Source of the DNA: Myxococcota bacterium
GTDB taxonomy: Bacteria; Myxococcota_A; Bradymonadia; UBA7976; UBA1532
DNA: 64,000 bases
Direction of reading: 5' to 3'
NCBI GenBank assembly: GCA_963169045.1
Contig: CAUJDF010000013.1
Span: 1-64,000, forward strand
Made by a program: the position numbers and the translations under genes. Below the pieces are notes generated by a model. It saw nothing but the letters and a program-made list of their open reading frames with translations. It did no database searches and was not told the DNA's origin. How positions within the stretch are numbered: the first letter of the stretch is position 1; every line of letters starts with the position of its first letter. This document shows positions 7,953-16,322 of the stretch, piece after piece.

Positions 7953-9028
7953 CCGCGCCGGCGCTGTGGTGCCTCGTCGCCGCGGCGCTGTTCGGCGCGT
8001 CGACGCCCGCGTCGAAGGCCCTCCTCGGCCCCGTCGGGCCGCTCACCCTCGCGGGGCTGCTCTACCTCGGCGCCGCGCTCGCCGTGCTTCCCGCGGCCCT
8101 CGGCGGCAGATGGCGGCGCACCTCGGCAGCCGACCGCTGGCGGCTCGCGGGCGCCGTCCTCTTCGGCGGCGTGCTCGGGCCCGTGCTCATGCTCTCGGGC
8201 CTGCGGCTCGCCCCGGCCTCGTCGGTCGCGCTCTGGCTCAACGTCGAGACGGTGGCCACCGCGCTGCTCGGCGCGTTCGTCTTCCGCGAGCACGTGCACG
8301 CTCGCGGCTGGGCCGCAGTCGCGCTGATCTGCGGCGCCAGCGTGGCGCTCGCGTCGCCGTCCGGCTTCGAGACGGGGCCGGCGGCCGTCCTCGTGGCGCT
8401 CGCGTGCGCGGCGTGGGGCCTCGACAACAACCTGACCGCGGTCATCGACGGGTTCACGCCGGCGCAGACGACGCTCGTGAAGGGACTCGTCGCCGGCGCG
8501 TTCAACGTCGGCCTGGGCCTATGGCTCGAGGGGGCGCCCCCGGGATGGAGTGCGGTCGGCGGCGCCCTCGGCGTGGGCGCGCTCGGCTACGGGGCCTCGC
8601 TCGTGCTCTACGTCGCCGGCGCGCAGCAGCTCGGCGCGACGCGCTCGCAGATGGTGTTCTCGACGGCGCCATTCTGGGGTGTCGCGACGGCCTGGCTCGC
8701 GCTCGGCGAGCCGGTGCTCGGCGTGCAGGTCGGCGCCGGGTGCACGATGGTCCTGGCGCTGTGGCTCGTGCACACCGAGCGGCACGGGCACGTGCACCGG
8801 CTGCACCGGCACGAAGCGGTCGAGCACACGCACTGGCACCGTCACGGCGACGGGCACCACGACCATTCGCACGAGCGCCCGCCGCTGCTCGGCTGGCACG
8901 CCCACCCGCACACGCACGCGCCGGTGACGCACGAACACCCGCACCGACCCGACCTGCACCACCGCCACCGGCACCGGCGCGAGGAGCCGACGGACCCCGG
9001 GCCGCGCGAAGTGCCGCCCGGCGAATGA
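7949..9028 (+). CDS. EamA/DMT-family transporter with His-rich C-terminal tail
   Basis: The GTG at 7949 overlaps the RND stop by four bases, making this the last gene of the efflux operon. Residues 1-270 are a ten-segment drug/metabolite transporter with two EamA repeats (AALFGASTPASKALL, then AWGLDNNLTAVI). From about residue 270 it continues into a roughly 90-residue hydrophilic tail very rich in histidine (HGHVHRLHRHE, HRHGDGHHDHSH, HPHTHAP), not part of the usual fold. His-rich extensions are common in metal transporters and CDF proteins and suggest metal binding. A transporter moving a cation or chelate to feed the RND pump is an inference; amino-acid or nucleotide-sugar transport is the usual EamA role. 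Confidence 0.8.
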   Translation: MTAPALWCLVAAALFGASTPASKALLGPVGPLTLAGLLYLGAALAVLPAALGGRWRRTSAADRWRLAGAVLFGGVLGPVLMLSGLRLAPASSVALWLNVETVATALLGAFVFREHVHARGWAAVALICGASVALASPSGFETGPAAVLVALACAAWGLDNNLTAVIDGFTPAQTTLVKGLVAGAFNVGLGLWLEGAPPGWSAVGGALGVGALGYGASLVLYVAGAQQLGATRSQMVFSTAPFWGVATAWLALGEPVLGVQVGAGCTMVLALWLVHTERHGHVHRLHRHEAVEHTHWHRHGDGHHDHSHERPPLLGWHAHPHTHAPVTHEHPHRPDLHHRHRHRREEPTDPGPREVPPGE

Positions 9029-9035
9029 CGCCGGC

Positions 9036-10037
9036 CTACGACGCGAACGACCACTCGAACCGGCGCTTCTTCGCCAACTCCCAGTAGGCGGCGGTCTTCG
9101 CGTGGGGGCCTCGGCCGTAGACGAACCTGTTCGCGAAGACGAACTGGTGGACATTCAGCAGGTCCACGAAGAAGTACGGCGCAGGGGTCATCCACTCCAC
9201 GGGCAGCTTGGATTCCGTGTCGATCATCAGCACGAGCTGCGGTGTGAGCGGCATGTAGACGCCACGATGCGTACGTGCGACCGGGTGCCGGGAGTCGAGT
9301 TCGACGACGGGATGGTCCGACGTGAGGAATCCGCCGTCCACGTCGAAGAAGAACCGGAACTGATAACGCATGAACTCGGCCGGCAGCTTCTTCAGCCCAT
9401 CGAGCATGCAGAAGAGCGCGAACGCCTTCTCCCACTCGGCGCCCAGAGCCTCCCGCAGGGCATGCTCGATCTCCGGCGCTTCGGAGCGGAGTGCATCGTG
9501 CAGCGCGGCCACCTGGCCCTCGCGCCCGCGTGGCGTGCGGACCATCTGTGAAGCCACCAGCCTGGCGAGCTGCAGCCGGTCCGCTTCACTCAGCATGACG
9601 ATCCGCTGAAGAGCGTCCGCGACGAGACTGTCCGAGAGGAGCGGCGGATTCGAGCCTCTCATTGCCCGTACGATCGAGGAGAGTCGCTCGACGAGCGCCG
9701 AGACGACCGCGGGCGACGGACCGTCGACCGCGGCGCCCAGGTGCAGCTCGATCAGCTGCCCGCAGTCCCACGTCGACGCCGGGAAGTCGTAGAAGCCGTT
9801 CACGGCGGCGACGCGCTGAATCGGGAGACGCTTCCACGGACCCGGGGTCGACTTGTCGAAGCGGTGCACGTGCGCGCGGTCCAGCGAGAAAAAGCGGAGA
9901 TACGACTGCGCGACCGTGTGCTGGTGGACCACCCACGGATTGCCGAGGAGGTTCTTCCGGTTGTTCTCGCGCTTGCGGCTCACGGCTCCAGAGGATGAAC
10001 CGGCTGCGGCCATAGAGGCAACCGGCCGCGCGGCCAA
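9036..10037 (-). CDS. DUF4238-like protein
   Basis: This is a soluble protein of about 333 residues with no signal peptide. The N-terminal VVHQHTVAQSYLRFFS followed by HRFDK, and the later LTSDHPVV, match the pattern I associate with the DUF4238 family, whose biochemical function is unknown. The first ATG (10037) gives an Ala/Ser-rich leader; a second Met at 10013 is an alternative start. It converges on the EamA gene with a 7-base gap and has no clear link to metal handling. The assignment rests on motif memory only. Confidence 0.6.
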   Translation of the reverse strand: MAARPVASMAAAGSSSGAVSRKRENNRKNLLGNPWVVHQHTVAQSYLRFFSLDRAHVHRFDKSTPGPWKRLPIQRVAAVNGFYDFPASTWDCGQLIELHLGAAVDGPSPAVVSALVERLSSIVRAMRGSNPPLLSDSLVADALQRIVMLSEADRLQLARLVASQMVRTPRGREGQVAALHDALRSEAPEIEHALREALGAEWEKAFALFCMLDGLKKLPAEFMRYQFRFFFDVDGGFLTSDHPVVELDSRHPVARTHRGVYMPLTPQLVLMIDTESKLPVEWMTPAPYFFVDLLNVHQFVFANRFVYGRGPHAKTAAYWELAKKRRFEWSFAS

Positions 10038-10287
10038 CCCGATGCTGGCGTTCCGCCGGCGACCACGGTCGGGCTGCAGCGGCGCTCGGCACCTCGGCGG
10101 CCTTCACGCGGCGCGGGCGCCGGCGTCCCGACGCGGACCTTCCCCCTCGTTGAGCAGACCGATCGCACGGCAGTTCCGAGTCATCCTGGGGGAGTGAGTG
10201 CTTCTCGGGTGTCGGCGGGGAATGCACCGCGGGCCCGGACACGGAGCGCCTCGCGGAAGCTGACCGTGCGCGGCGGCGGGGTGGTCG

Positions 10288-11007
10288 TCACGCGCGCAGC
10301 GCCTTCGCGGCCGCGAGCGCACGCTCGTACCGCCGGTTGACCTCGTCCCACTGGACGTTCGCGAAGAAGGCGTCGATGTACGTCGCCGCCGCGGCGCCGT
10401 AGTCGAGCGCGTAGGAGTGTTCGTACATGTCCATCACGAGCAGCGGCACGCCGAACGCGACTGACTGCGTGTGGTGGCCGCTCCAGTAGGTGCGCAGGTC
10501 GCCGCTCTGGAAGTTGTAGTCGAGCAGCACCCAGCCGCTGCCGCCGCCGAGGCTCGCGCCGGTGGCGCGGAACAGCTCCTCCCAACGCCCGAGGCCGCCG
10601 AACTGCGCCGCCAGCGCCTTCTCGACGGGGCCGCTCGCCTTGCCGTCGCCGCCGAGGTTCCCGAAGTACGCCTCGTGCAGGATCATCGAGTTCGTGAACG
10701 TCAGCTCGCGCTCGCGCAGCCCGCCGACCACGAACGCGGGCGTGTCCTTGGTGACGCGGGCCAGCTCCTCCTCGGTCTTGTTCAGGTTCTTCACCGCGCC
10801 GCCATAGTTGTTCTCGTGGTGCGACACGATGAGCCGCTCCGAGAGCCCCCGCAGCGTCTTCGGGTCGAACGGCAGCGGCTTCGGCTCGTGCCGACCCGCC
10901 GGTGCGCCCGCTCCCTGCTTCTCCTGCGCCATGCCCACCCCTCCTGCGGCCGTCAGGGCCGCGGCCGTTCCGATCACGCCCAGTACCTTTCGTCGATCGA
11001 GCGTCAC
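10288..11007 (-). CDS. Fe/Mn-type superoxide dismutase, Tat-exported and divergent
   Basis: This 239-residue protein begins with a twin-arginine signal (DRRKVLG, then a hydrophobic core and GMAQ), so export of a folded metalloprotein is expected. Conserved iron/manganese SOD features are visible: the first-ligand His in LIVSHHENNYGG, the second in ILHEAYF, and the DxxxH pair in MDMYEHSYALDYG. GSGWVLL is also typical. By my alignment the active-site gateway residues His30 and Tyr34 of standard enzymes are replaced (Asn and Ala), so catalytic behaviour may differ. Expected role: removing periplasmic superoxide, relevant where copper drives radical chemistry. It is divergent from the beta-CASP nuclease gene. 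Confidence 0.8.
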   Translation of the reverse strand: MTLDRRKVLGVIGTAAALTAAGGVGMAQEKQGAGAPAGRHEPKPLPFDPKTLRGLSERLIVSHHENNYGGAVKNLNKTEEELARVTKDTPAFVVGGLRERELTFTNSMILHEAYFGNLGGDGKASGPVEKALAAQFGGLGRWEELFRATGASLGGGSGWVLLDYNFQSGDLRTYWSGHHTQSVAFGVPLLVMDMYEHSYALDYGAAAATYIDAFFANVQWDEVNRRYERALAAAKALRA

Positions 11008-11335
11008 GTCCGTCCCTTCGCGCGTCGATGCCGTCGAACGACGTCACCGAGTCCGCCCTGGTCCACACGCGGATGCCGCCGCCGTGGGAAGCGGTCGCAT
11101 CCTGGTCCTTGTCGCGGGCGACTGCGACGAGTTCCAGGTGGCCGAGGTTGGAGCAGACGCGATGCGGTGGCAATCGCCCGCGTTCCCAGGTCGTGACGTG
11201 GCTGTCCGACGGAGTGGAGAGCGCCGCTGCGTCCGGCCCGACACGGCGGCCTCACTGCGGTGCGCGACCAGGGGCACGCCCCTTGCTGTGCGCACAGATC
11301 CAGCCGACGAAAACGCGCGGAGGATGGAGCCCGAC
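11008..11335. other. divergent intergenic region, no gene seen
   Basis: This stretch separates the leftward superoxide dismutase gene from the rightward beta-CASP gene and must hold both promoters. The open frames in it are Arg/Pro-rich and look non-coding. I saw no copy of the ECF promoter motif, GTCAC dyad or BlaI dyad found elsewhere in the window. Confidence 0.5.
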
Positions 11336-12805
11336 ATGGCATGTGTAGACGATGGGACGCCGCCGACCCTGAGCTTCCTCGGCGGCGCGGGGACGGTGAC
11401 GGGCTCGAAGCACCTGGTCACGACCGCTCGCGGGCGGATCCTGCTCGACTGCGGTCTGTTCCAGGGGCTGAAGAGCCTGCGGCTTCGCAACTGGGACCGG
11501 CCGCCGTTCGATCCGGCGGGCCTCACGTCGGTCGTGCTCAGCCACGCGCACCTGGATCACTCGGGGTGGCTGCCGGTGCTCGTGCGCAAGGGCTTCCGCG
11601 GCGCCATCCACTGCACGTCGGGCACGGCCGACCTCGTCGGGGTCGTCCTGCGCGACGCGGCGAAGATCCAGGAGGAGGACGCCGCGCGCGCGAACCGCCA
11701 CGGCTACTCCAAGCACCGGCCCGCGCTGCCGCTCTACACGGTGGAGGACGTCGAGCGGACGCTCGATCGGCTTCGGCCGCACCCCTACGGGCGCGCCGTC
11801 GACGTGGAGGCCGGCGCCCGGGTGACGTTCCGGCGGGCGGCGCACATCCTCGGCTCGGCGACCGTGCAATTGGACCTCGACGAGCAGCGTCCGGTCCGGC
11901 TCGTCTTCTCGGGCGACCTGGGCCGCTGGCACCGCCCGATCCTGCGGGATCCGGAGTTCGTGCCCGAGGCCGACGTCCTGCTGGTCGAGTCCACGTACGG
12001 CGACCGCACGCACGCGAACGGGTCCGAGGAGACGCTCGTCCGGGTCATCCGGGATGCCTACGACCACGGCGGGGCCGTGATCGTGCCGGCGTTCGCGATC
12101 GGGCGGACGCAGGAGCTGATCTGGACGCTGCGGAAGCTGGAGGACGACGGGCGTCTGCCCCAGGTGCCGGTCTACATCGACAGCCCGATGGCGCGCAGCG
12201 TCACCGAGCTGTACTGCGAGCACCCGGAGGATCACGACCTCGACATGGCGACGCTGATGGACGAGCGGCGGTGCCCCCTGTGCTGCCGCGAGTACCACGT
12301 CGTCCGCACCACGCAGGAGTCGAAGGCGCTCAACCGCCGGCCCGGTCCGATGGTCATCATCGCGGGCAGCGGGATGGCGACCGGTGGGCGCGTGCTGCAC
12401 CACCTCCGCCATCGGCTGCCGGATCCTCGGACGACGGTGCTCCTGCCCGGTTTCCAGGCGGCGGGCACGCGCGGACGGTCCCTTCAGGAGGGGGCGCGCG
12501 AGGTCAAGATCCACGGTGGCTGGGTGCCCGTCCGCGCGCGCATCGAGACCCTGGACGGGCTCTCGGCGCACGCGGACCAGGACGAGATCCTGCGCTGGCT
12601 CGGCGGCTTCACGCGCCCGCCCGCGGTGACGTGGCTGGTTCACGGCGAGCCCGCCGCCAGCGCCGCCCTGGCGCTGCGCATCGAGAGCGAACTCGGATGG
12701 ACGGTCGGCGTCGCCGAGGACGGCGCCAGCGTGTCGTTGCTGGTCGAACCGGACGCGCCCGCGCGGGCGGGGAGGGAGGCGGATGCCAGGCTTCAGCGTG
12801 GGTGA
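11336..12805 (+). CDS. MBL-fold / beta-CASP RNA nuclease family protein
   Basis: This cytoplasmic metallo-beta-lactamase-fold protein of 489 residues carries the zinc motif HAHLDHSGWLP early on, later single His/Asp ligands (AAHILGSATV, SGDLG), and the beta-CASP motifs ESTYGDR, PAFAIGRTQE, GSGMATGGR and SAHADQDE. These place it with YSH1/RNase J-related RNA-processing enzymes; natural substrates of bacterial members of this branch are poorly defined. ATG 11336 was preferred to ATG 11324 because GGAG lies six bases before it, whereas GGAGG abuts the earlier ATG. The end overlaps the next gene by 23 bases. A DxxCPLCC segment near residue 310 might bind an extra metal. Confidence 0.85.
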   Translation: MACVDDGTPPTLSFLGGAGTVTGSKHLVTTARGRILLDCGLFQGLKSLRLRNWDRPPFDPAGLTSVVLSHAHLDHSGWLPVLVRKGFRGAIHCTSGTADLVGVVLRDAAKIQEEDAARANRHGYSKHRPALPLYTVEDVERTLDRLRPHPYGRAVDVEAGARVTFRRAAHILGSATVQLDLDEQRPVRLVFSGDLGRWHRPILRDPEFVPEADVLLVESTYGDRTHANGSEETLVRVIRDAYDHGGAVIVPAFAIGRTQELIWTLRKLEDDGRLPQVPVYIDSPMARSVTELYCEHPEDHDLDMATLMDERRCPLCCREYHVVRTTQESKALNRRPGPMVIIAGSGMATGGRVLHHLRHRLPDPRTTVLLPGFQAAGTRGRSLQEGAREVKIHGGWVPVRARIETLDGLSAHADQDEILRWLGGFTRPPAVTWLVHGEPAASAALALRIESELGWTVGVAEDGASVSLLVEPDAPARAGREADARLQRG

Positions 12806-13430
12806 CCGGCCCTGTCACTGTGACCTCTCGGGTCACGTTCCGCGCCTGGTGGCGATCACGGGCGGACCCGGCGCCGGCAAGACCGCGGTGCTCGAGATCG
12901 CGCGCCGGAGCTTCTGCCGGCACATCGCCGTCCTGCCGGAGGCGGCGGGGATCGTCTTCGGCGGCGGTTTTCCGCGCCTGGAGGATCCGGCGGCGCGGCG
13001 CGCGGCGCAGCGCGCCATCTACCACGTGCAGCGGCAGCTCGAGGCCTACGTGGACGAGGCGCGCGACGTGGCGGTGGCCCTCTGCGACCGCGGCACGCTC
13101 GACGGCCTGGCGTACTGGCCGGGCGAGGAGCAGGTCTTCTGGGCCGAGGTCGGATCGTCGCGCGCGACGGAGATGGCCCGCTACCACGCCGTCCTGCACA
13201 TGCGGACGCCGGCCGCTCAGCAGGGCTACGACCACAGCAACGCCCTGCGCATCGAGAGCGCGAGCGAAGCGGCGGTGCTCGACGGACGCATCGCCGACGC
13301 GTGGCAGGGCCATCCGCGTCGGCACTTCGTCGAGAGCACCGACGGCTTTCTCGAGAAGGCGACGGCCGCGCTTCAGCAGGTCCTGGCGGCGCTGCCGCCT
13401 TGCTGCCGGACGCACCCGCTCGCGCTCTGA
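12783..13430 (+). CDS. AAA-type P-loop ATPase/kinase-like protein (AAA_28 type)
   Basis: This 215-residue cytoplasmic nucleotide-binding protein has a perfect Walker A (GGPGAGKT, about residues 27-34) and a Walker-B-like stretch VALCDRGTLDGLAYW, as in small kinase-like AAA_28 proteins of unknown substrate. The first 20 residues include CHC and overlap the upstream nuclease frame, so the true start could be a later codon closer to LVAITGGPG. It is probably co-transcribed with the nuclease. It converges on the methyltransferase gene with a 13-base gap. Confidence 0.7.
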   Translation: MPGFSVGDRPCHCDLSGHVPRLVAITGGPGAGKTAVLEIARRSFCRHIAVLPEAAGIVFGGGFPRLEDPAARRAAQRAIYHVQRQLEAYVDEARDVAVALCDRGTLDGLAYWPGEEQVFWAEVGSSRATEMARYHAVLHMRTPAAQQGYDHSNALRIESASEAAVLDGRIADAWQGHPRRHFVESTDGFLEKATAALQQVLAALPPCCRTHPLAL

Positions 13431-13443
13431 AGCGGCGGGCCTC

Positions 13444-14067
13444 TCAGGCCGACGGCGCTCGCGCCGTGATCCGCTTGACGACGTCGAGCGCGAGGTCCGC
13501 CTGCTCGACGTCGACGAAGCCGGCGGCGCGGACGTTGGCGACCGTCTCCCGCGCGATGTGCGCGCCCCAGAGGCGGGCGGTCACGGCGTCGAGGCGCAGC
13601 ATCCAGCGGCGCAGCGCGGGGCGCTCCGAGAGGACGTGCTCGAGCAGCAGCAGGCGGCCGCCGGGGCGCAGGACGCGGCGCAGCTCGCGCAGGCCGAGGA
13701 CCGGATCGGGGACGGAGCAGAAGACGCAGCTCGCGATCGCGGTGTCGAAGGACGCGTCCTCGAAGGGCAGGCGCTGCGCGTCGGCGGCGAGCAGGCGGAC
13801 GTCGGTGTCGAGCTTCGCGGCCCGGCGGCGGGCGCGGTCGAGCATCTTCTCGGAGATGTCGATGGCGGTCACCCGGGCGGCGGCGGGGTAGTCGGCGAAG
13901 CTGTTGCCGGTGCCGACGCCGACCTCGAGCACGCGTGGGCCTTCGACGAGGGTCCAGAGGTCGCGGCGCCAGCGGCGCATCCGGCGTTCAGGGAGCGCCT
14001 CGAGCACGTCGTACACGGGGGCCACGCGGTCGTAGCGGCGGCGGGTCGATGCGGTGGTGTCGGTCAT
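13444..14067 (-). CDS. class I SAM-dependent methyltransferase
   Basis: This 207-residue enzyme has the Rossmann SAM-binding motif VLEVGVGTGNSF, followed by the acidic VTAIDISEKML, LLAADAQRLPFEDASFD and a downstream LRELRRVLRPGGRLLLLEH, all typical of UbiE/arsenite-methyltransferase-like enzymes. The substrate is unknown. It is the last gene of the leftward cus-operon cluster, 20 bases after the Met-rich lipoprotein. Start at the ATG 14067 gives MTDTT; the upstream open frame is not convincing. The three widely spaced cysteines of bacterial ArsM are not evident, so arsenic methylation is not supported. Confidence 0.8.
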   Translation of the reverse strand: MTDTTASTRRRYDRVAPVYDVLEALPERRMRRWRRDLWTLVEGPRVLEVGVGTGNSFADYPAAARVTAIDISEKMLDRARRRAAKLDTDVRLLAADAQRLPFEDASFDTAIASCVFCSVPDPVLGLRELRRVLRPGGRLLLLEHVLSERPALRRWMLRLDAVTARLWGAHIARETVANVRAAGFVDVEQADLALDVVKRITARAPSA

Positions 14068-14087
14068 GGGGTCCTCGATCGTGGCGT

Positions 14088-14921
14088 TCAGCGTGGGACG
14101 CACACGCGGGGCTCGAGGTCGCCGGCGGCGTCGGGGCGCGCCGCGCAGGCGTAGCCCTCGCGGCAGTCGGCGTCGTCTTCGCAGAGCGCGAGGCAGACGG
14201 GCTCGAGGTCGAGCACGCACTTCGCGCCCGCGCTCGCGCCGGCCTGGCCCGCGTCGTTCGGGCAGTCGTGGCCGTGCGCGGCGCAGGCGTCCACCGCGCA
14301 GTAGCCGCCGGGCCAGTCCTTGCGGCAGACCGGCGTGCCGGAGCCGCCGGCCGGGCACTCGTCGTCCGCGGCGCAAGTGCCGCCGACGGCGCCCGCCGCG
14401 TCGCCGGCCGGGGACGCGCCGCCGCCGTGCATGTGGTCGCCCATGTCGGGACAGCGCATGTCGCCGCTCTCGCGCATCATGGCGTTGCGGTGGCCGCGCA
14501 TCGCCATCATCCGGTCGGCCATCGCGGCGCGGTGTCGCTGCTCCTCGGCGCGCGCGGCGGGCGCGTCGGCGGCCTGGCGCATCGCCATCGCGTGCCGGTC
14601 GATCTCGGCGGCGGCGGCGCGCGCCGCGTCATCCATCGGCCGCATGTCGTGCATCATGCACATGCCCATGCCACGGCGGGCGGCGCCCATCTCGTCCATC
14701 GCGGCGCGCATCTCTTCGCGATGGCCGGCCTCCATGCGCTGCATGGCCGGCAGATCCTGCGCGCCAACGACCTCGTCGTGGTGGGCCGCGACCATCGACT
14801 CGACGTCGTCGGCGGAGTCGTCGAACTCGCTGGCGAAGTGAGCGAAGGCTTCGTCGGGATCGTGGTGGTCGTCACACCCTGCGAGGAACGACAGAACGAG
14901 CAGCCAGAACATACGCTTCAT
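14088..14921 (-). CDS. Met/His/Cys-rich lipoprotein (candidate metal-binding protein)
   Basis: This 277-residue predicted lipoprotein (lipobox LAGC, Cys16) opens with DDHHDPDE. A central helical region of about 150 residues holds roughly 22 of its 25 methionines plus many histidines (GMCMMHDM, MADRMMAM). This composition is typical of periplasmic Cu(I) binders. The last 100 residues are a Cys-rich repeat (CAADDECPAGG, CEDDADCREGYAC), resembling small disulfide modules of myxobacterial surface proteins. It starts 84 bases after the radical SAM gene in the cusCBA cluster and precedes a methyltransferase by 20 bases. Role as a copper sponge or chaperone for the Cus pump is inferred. No named family recognised. 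Confidence 0.75.
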   Translation of the reverse strand: MKRMFWLLVLSFLAGCDDHHDPDEAFAHFASEFDDSADDVESMVAAHHDEVVGAQDLPAMQRMEAGHREEMRAAMDEMGAARRGMGMCMMHDMRPMDDAARAAAAEIDRHAMAMRQAADAPAARAEEQRHRAAMADRMMAMRGHRNAMMRESGDMRCPDMGDHMHGGGASPAGDAAGAVGGTCAADDECPAGGSGTPVCRKDWPGGYCAVDACAAHGHDCPNDAGQAGASAGAKCVLDLEPVCLALCEDDADCREGYACAARPDAAGDLEPRVCVPR

Positions 14922-15005
14922 GACCCATCCTCCGCGTCGGGCTCCCCTTCGTGCGGGAGCATCGGGCGTGCCATCGGCGCGACCCGCGCGCCGCGTGGGC
15001 GGAGG

Positions 15006-16322
15006 TCACCGCGGCGTGTCGGGCGCTCCGGGCGAGGTCACCGTTTCGGCGAGCAGCAGCTCGAACGCGGCGAGCGCGAGCAGGCGGGGGATGACGGCGC
15101 GGAAGACGGCGCAGTACGGCGAGCGGCCGTCGACGTGGCCGTCGCGGCGGAAGAGCAGCAGCGGACAGCCGCCGGCGCAGCTCGGGTGGTAGGGGCAGGC
15201 GCGGCACTCGGCGTTCGCGGCCTCGCGCCGGAACGGAACACACTGTGTCTGTCCGCGCGCCTGCGCGGGCAGCGGCCGCTCGCCGTCGAGCGCGGCGCGC
15301 GTGGGCTCGTGCAGCGCGGCGTGGCAGGGAGCGAACGTGCCGTCGTGGCCGAACGCGAGGTAGGTCTCGCCGGCGCCGCAAGCCTTGCGCAGAGGACGCC
15401 ACAGCTCGAGGTCGCTGAAGCGCAGCCGGCGCGCGTAGCCGAGGGGCAGCGGGCGGCCCTCCCGGGCGCGGCGTTCCAGGCCGCGCTCGACGCGGCGCCA
15501 GGCTTCGTCCAGCACCGCGAGCAGGCGATCCAGCGCTTTGCCTTCGAGCGACGGGTCGCGTTCGGGCCGTCCCGCGCCGGCGCCGCGGCGGTCGTCGAGC
15601 GCGGCGCTGCCCCACTCGAGGTCGCGCACGAGGCTGAGGCGGAAGGCGAGCCCCTCCTCGACGAGGAAGTCGACGAGGTCGGGCAGGGCGTCGAGGTTGG
15701 TGCGCCCGACCGTCACGAGGACGTAGGGGTCGAGGCCCGCCGCGCGGTACGTCGCGAGCCCGCGCCGCAGACGGTCCCACGACGGTCCGCCGCCGGCCCG
15801 CGGCCGCATCGTGTCCTGCACCTCGGCGAGGCCGTCCATCGACACCGAGACCGAGAAGCCGTTCTCGCGCAGCCAGTCGGGCGCGCCGCGCGGGGTGACG
15901 GTGCCGTTCGTGATGATCGCGCCGGTCACGCGCACGCCGTGCGGCGCGCAGCGCGCGGTGGTCTCTTCGTACAGGCGGCGCAGGTGGGCGAAGCGCAGCA
16001 GCGGCTCGCCACCGGCGAAGCGCAGGTGGATGCGGTCCACCTCGCCGAGCGCGGCGGTGCGCTCGATCGCGCCGAGCAGGCGGTCGGACGCGGCGTCGGC
16101 GAGGTGCACGGGCGTCTTCGCGATGTAGCAGTAGGGGCACGCGAGGTTGCAGGCGTTGGTGAGGTGCACCCAGACGTTGAAGAAGCGCTCGCCGCCGCTG
16201 GACGCGCGCGGGAACGCGGGCGGCGGCGCGCCGTCGTCGAGCAGCGCCAGCGCGTTCTCGGCGTAGGGGTCGTGCACGAAGCGGCGCCCGTGGACGACGC
16301 CGAAGTTCAGTCCGGGTGTCAT
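15006..16322 (-). CDS. radical SAM/SPASM enzyme
   Basis: This 438-residue enzyme has the [4Fe-4S]-SAM motif CNLACPYC (C58, C62, C65), the GGEP motif (RFAGGEPLLRF), and a C-terminal SPASM domain with further cysteines (CGAGETYLAFG, FAPCHA, CRACPYHPSCAGGCPL) binding auxiliary clusters. SPASM enzymes usually modify peptides or proteins, as in sulfatase maturation or RiPP crosslinking. The ATG at 16322 overlaps the cusA stop by four bases, so it is translationally coupled to the copper pump. The next gene encodes a Met/Cys-rich lipoprotein, a conceivable substrate. No target is proven. It is unusual for a maturase to sit inside a cus operon. Confidence 0.85.
   Translation of the reverse strand: MTPGLNFGVVHGRRFVHDPYAENALALLDDGAPPPAFPRASSGGERFFNVWVHLTNACNLACPYCYIAKTPVHLADAASDRLLGAIERTAALGEVDRIHLRFAGGEPLLRFAHLRRLYEETTARCAPHGVRVTGAIITNGTVTPRGAPDWLRENGFSVSVSMDGLAEVQDTMRPRAGGGPSWDRLRRGLATYRAAGLDPYVLVTVGRTNLDALPDLVDFLVEEGLAFRLSLVRDLEWGSAALDDRRGAGAGRPERDPSLEGKALDRLLAVLDEAWRRVERGLERRAREGRPLPLGYARRLRFSDLELWRPLRKACGAGETYLAFGHDGTFAPCHAALHEPTRAALDGERPLPAQARGQTQCVPFRREAANAECRACPYHPSCAGGCPLLLFRRDGHVDGRSPYCAVFRAVIPRLLALAAFELLLAETVTSPGAPDTPR

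Noticed and set aside
12814-12824. GTCACTGTGAC palindrome
   Set aside because: It lies inside the first codons of the P-loop ATPase gene and has a different spacer from the intergenic dyads; likely chance.
13444-14067. Arsenite methyltransferase
   Set aside because: The spaced cysteines expected for As(III) binding are not present, and no ars genes are nearby.
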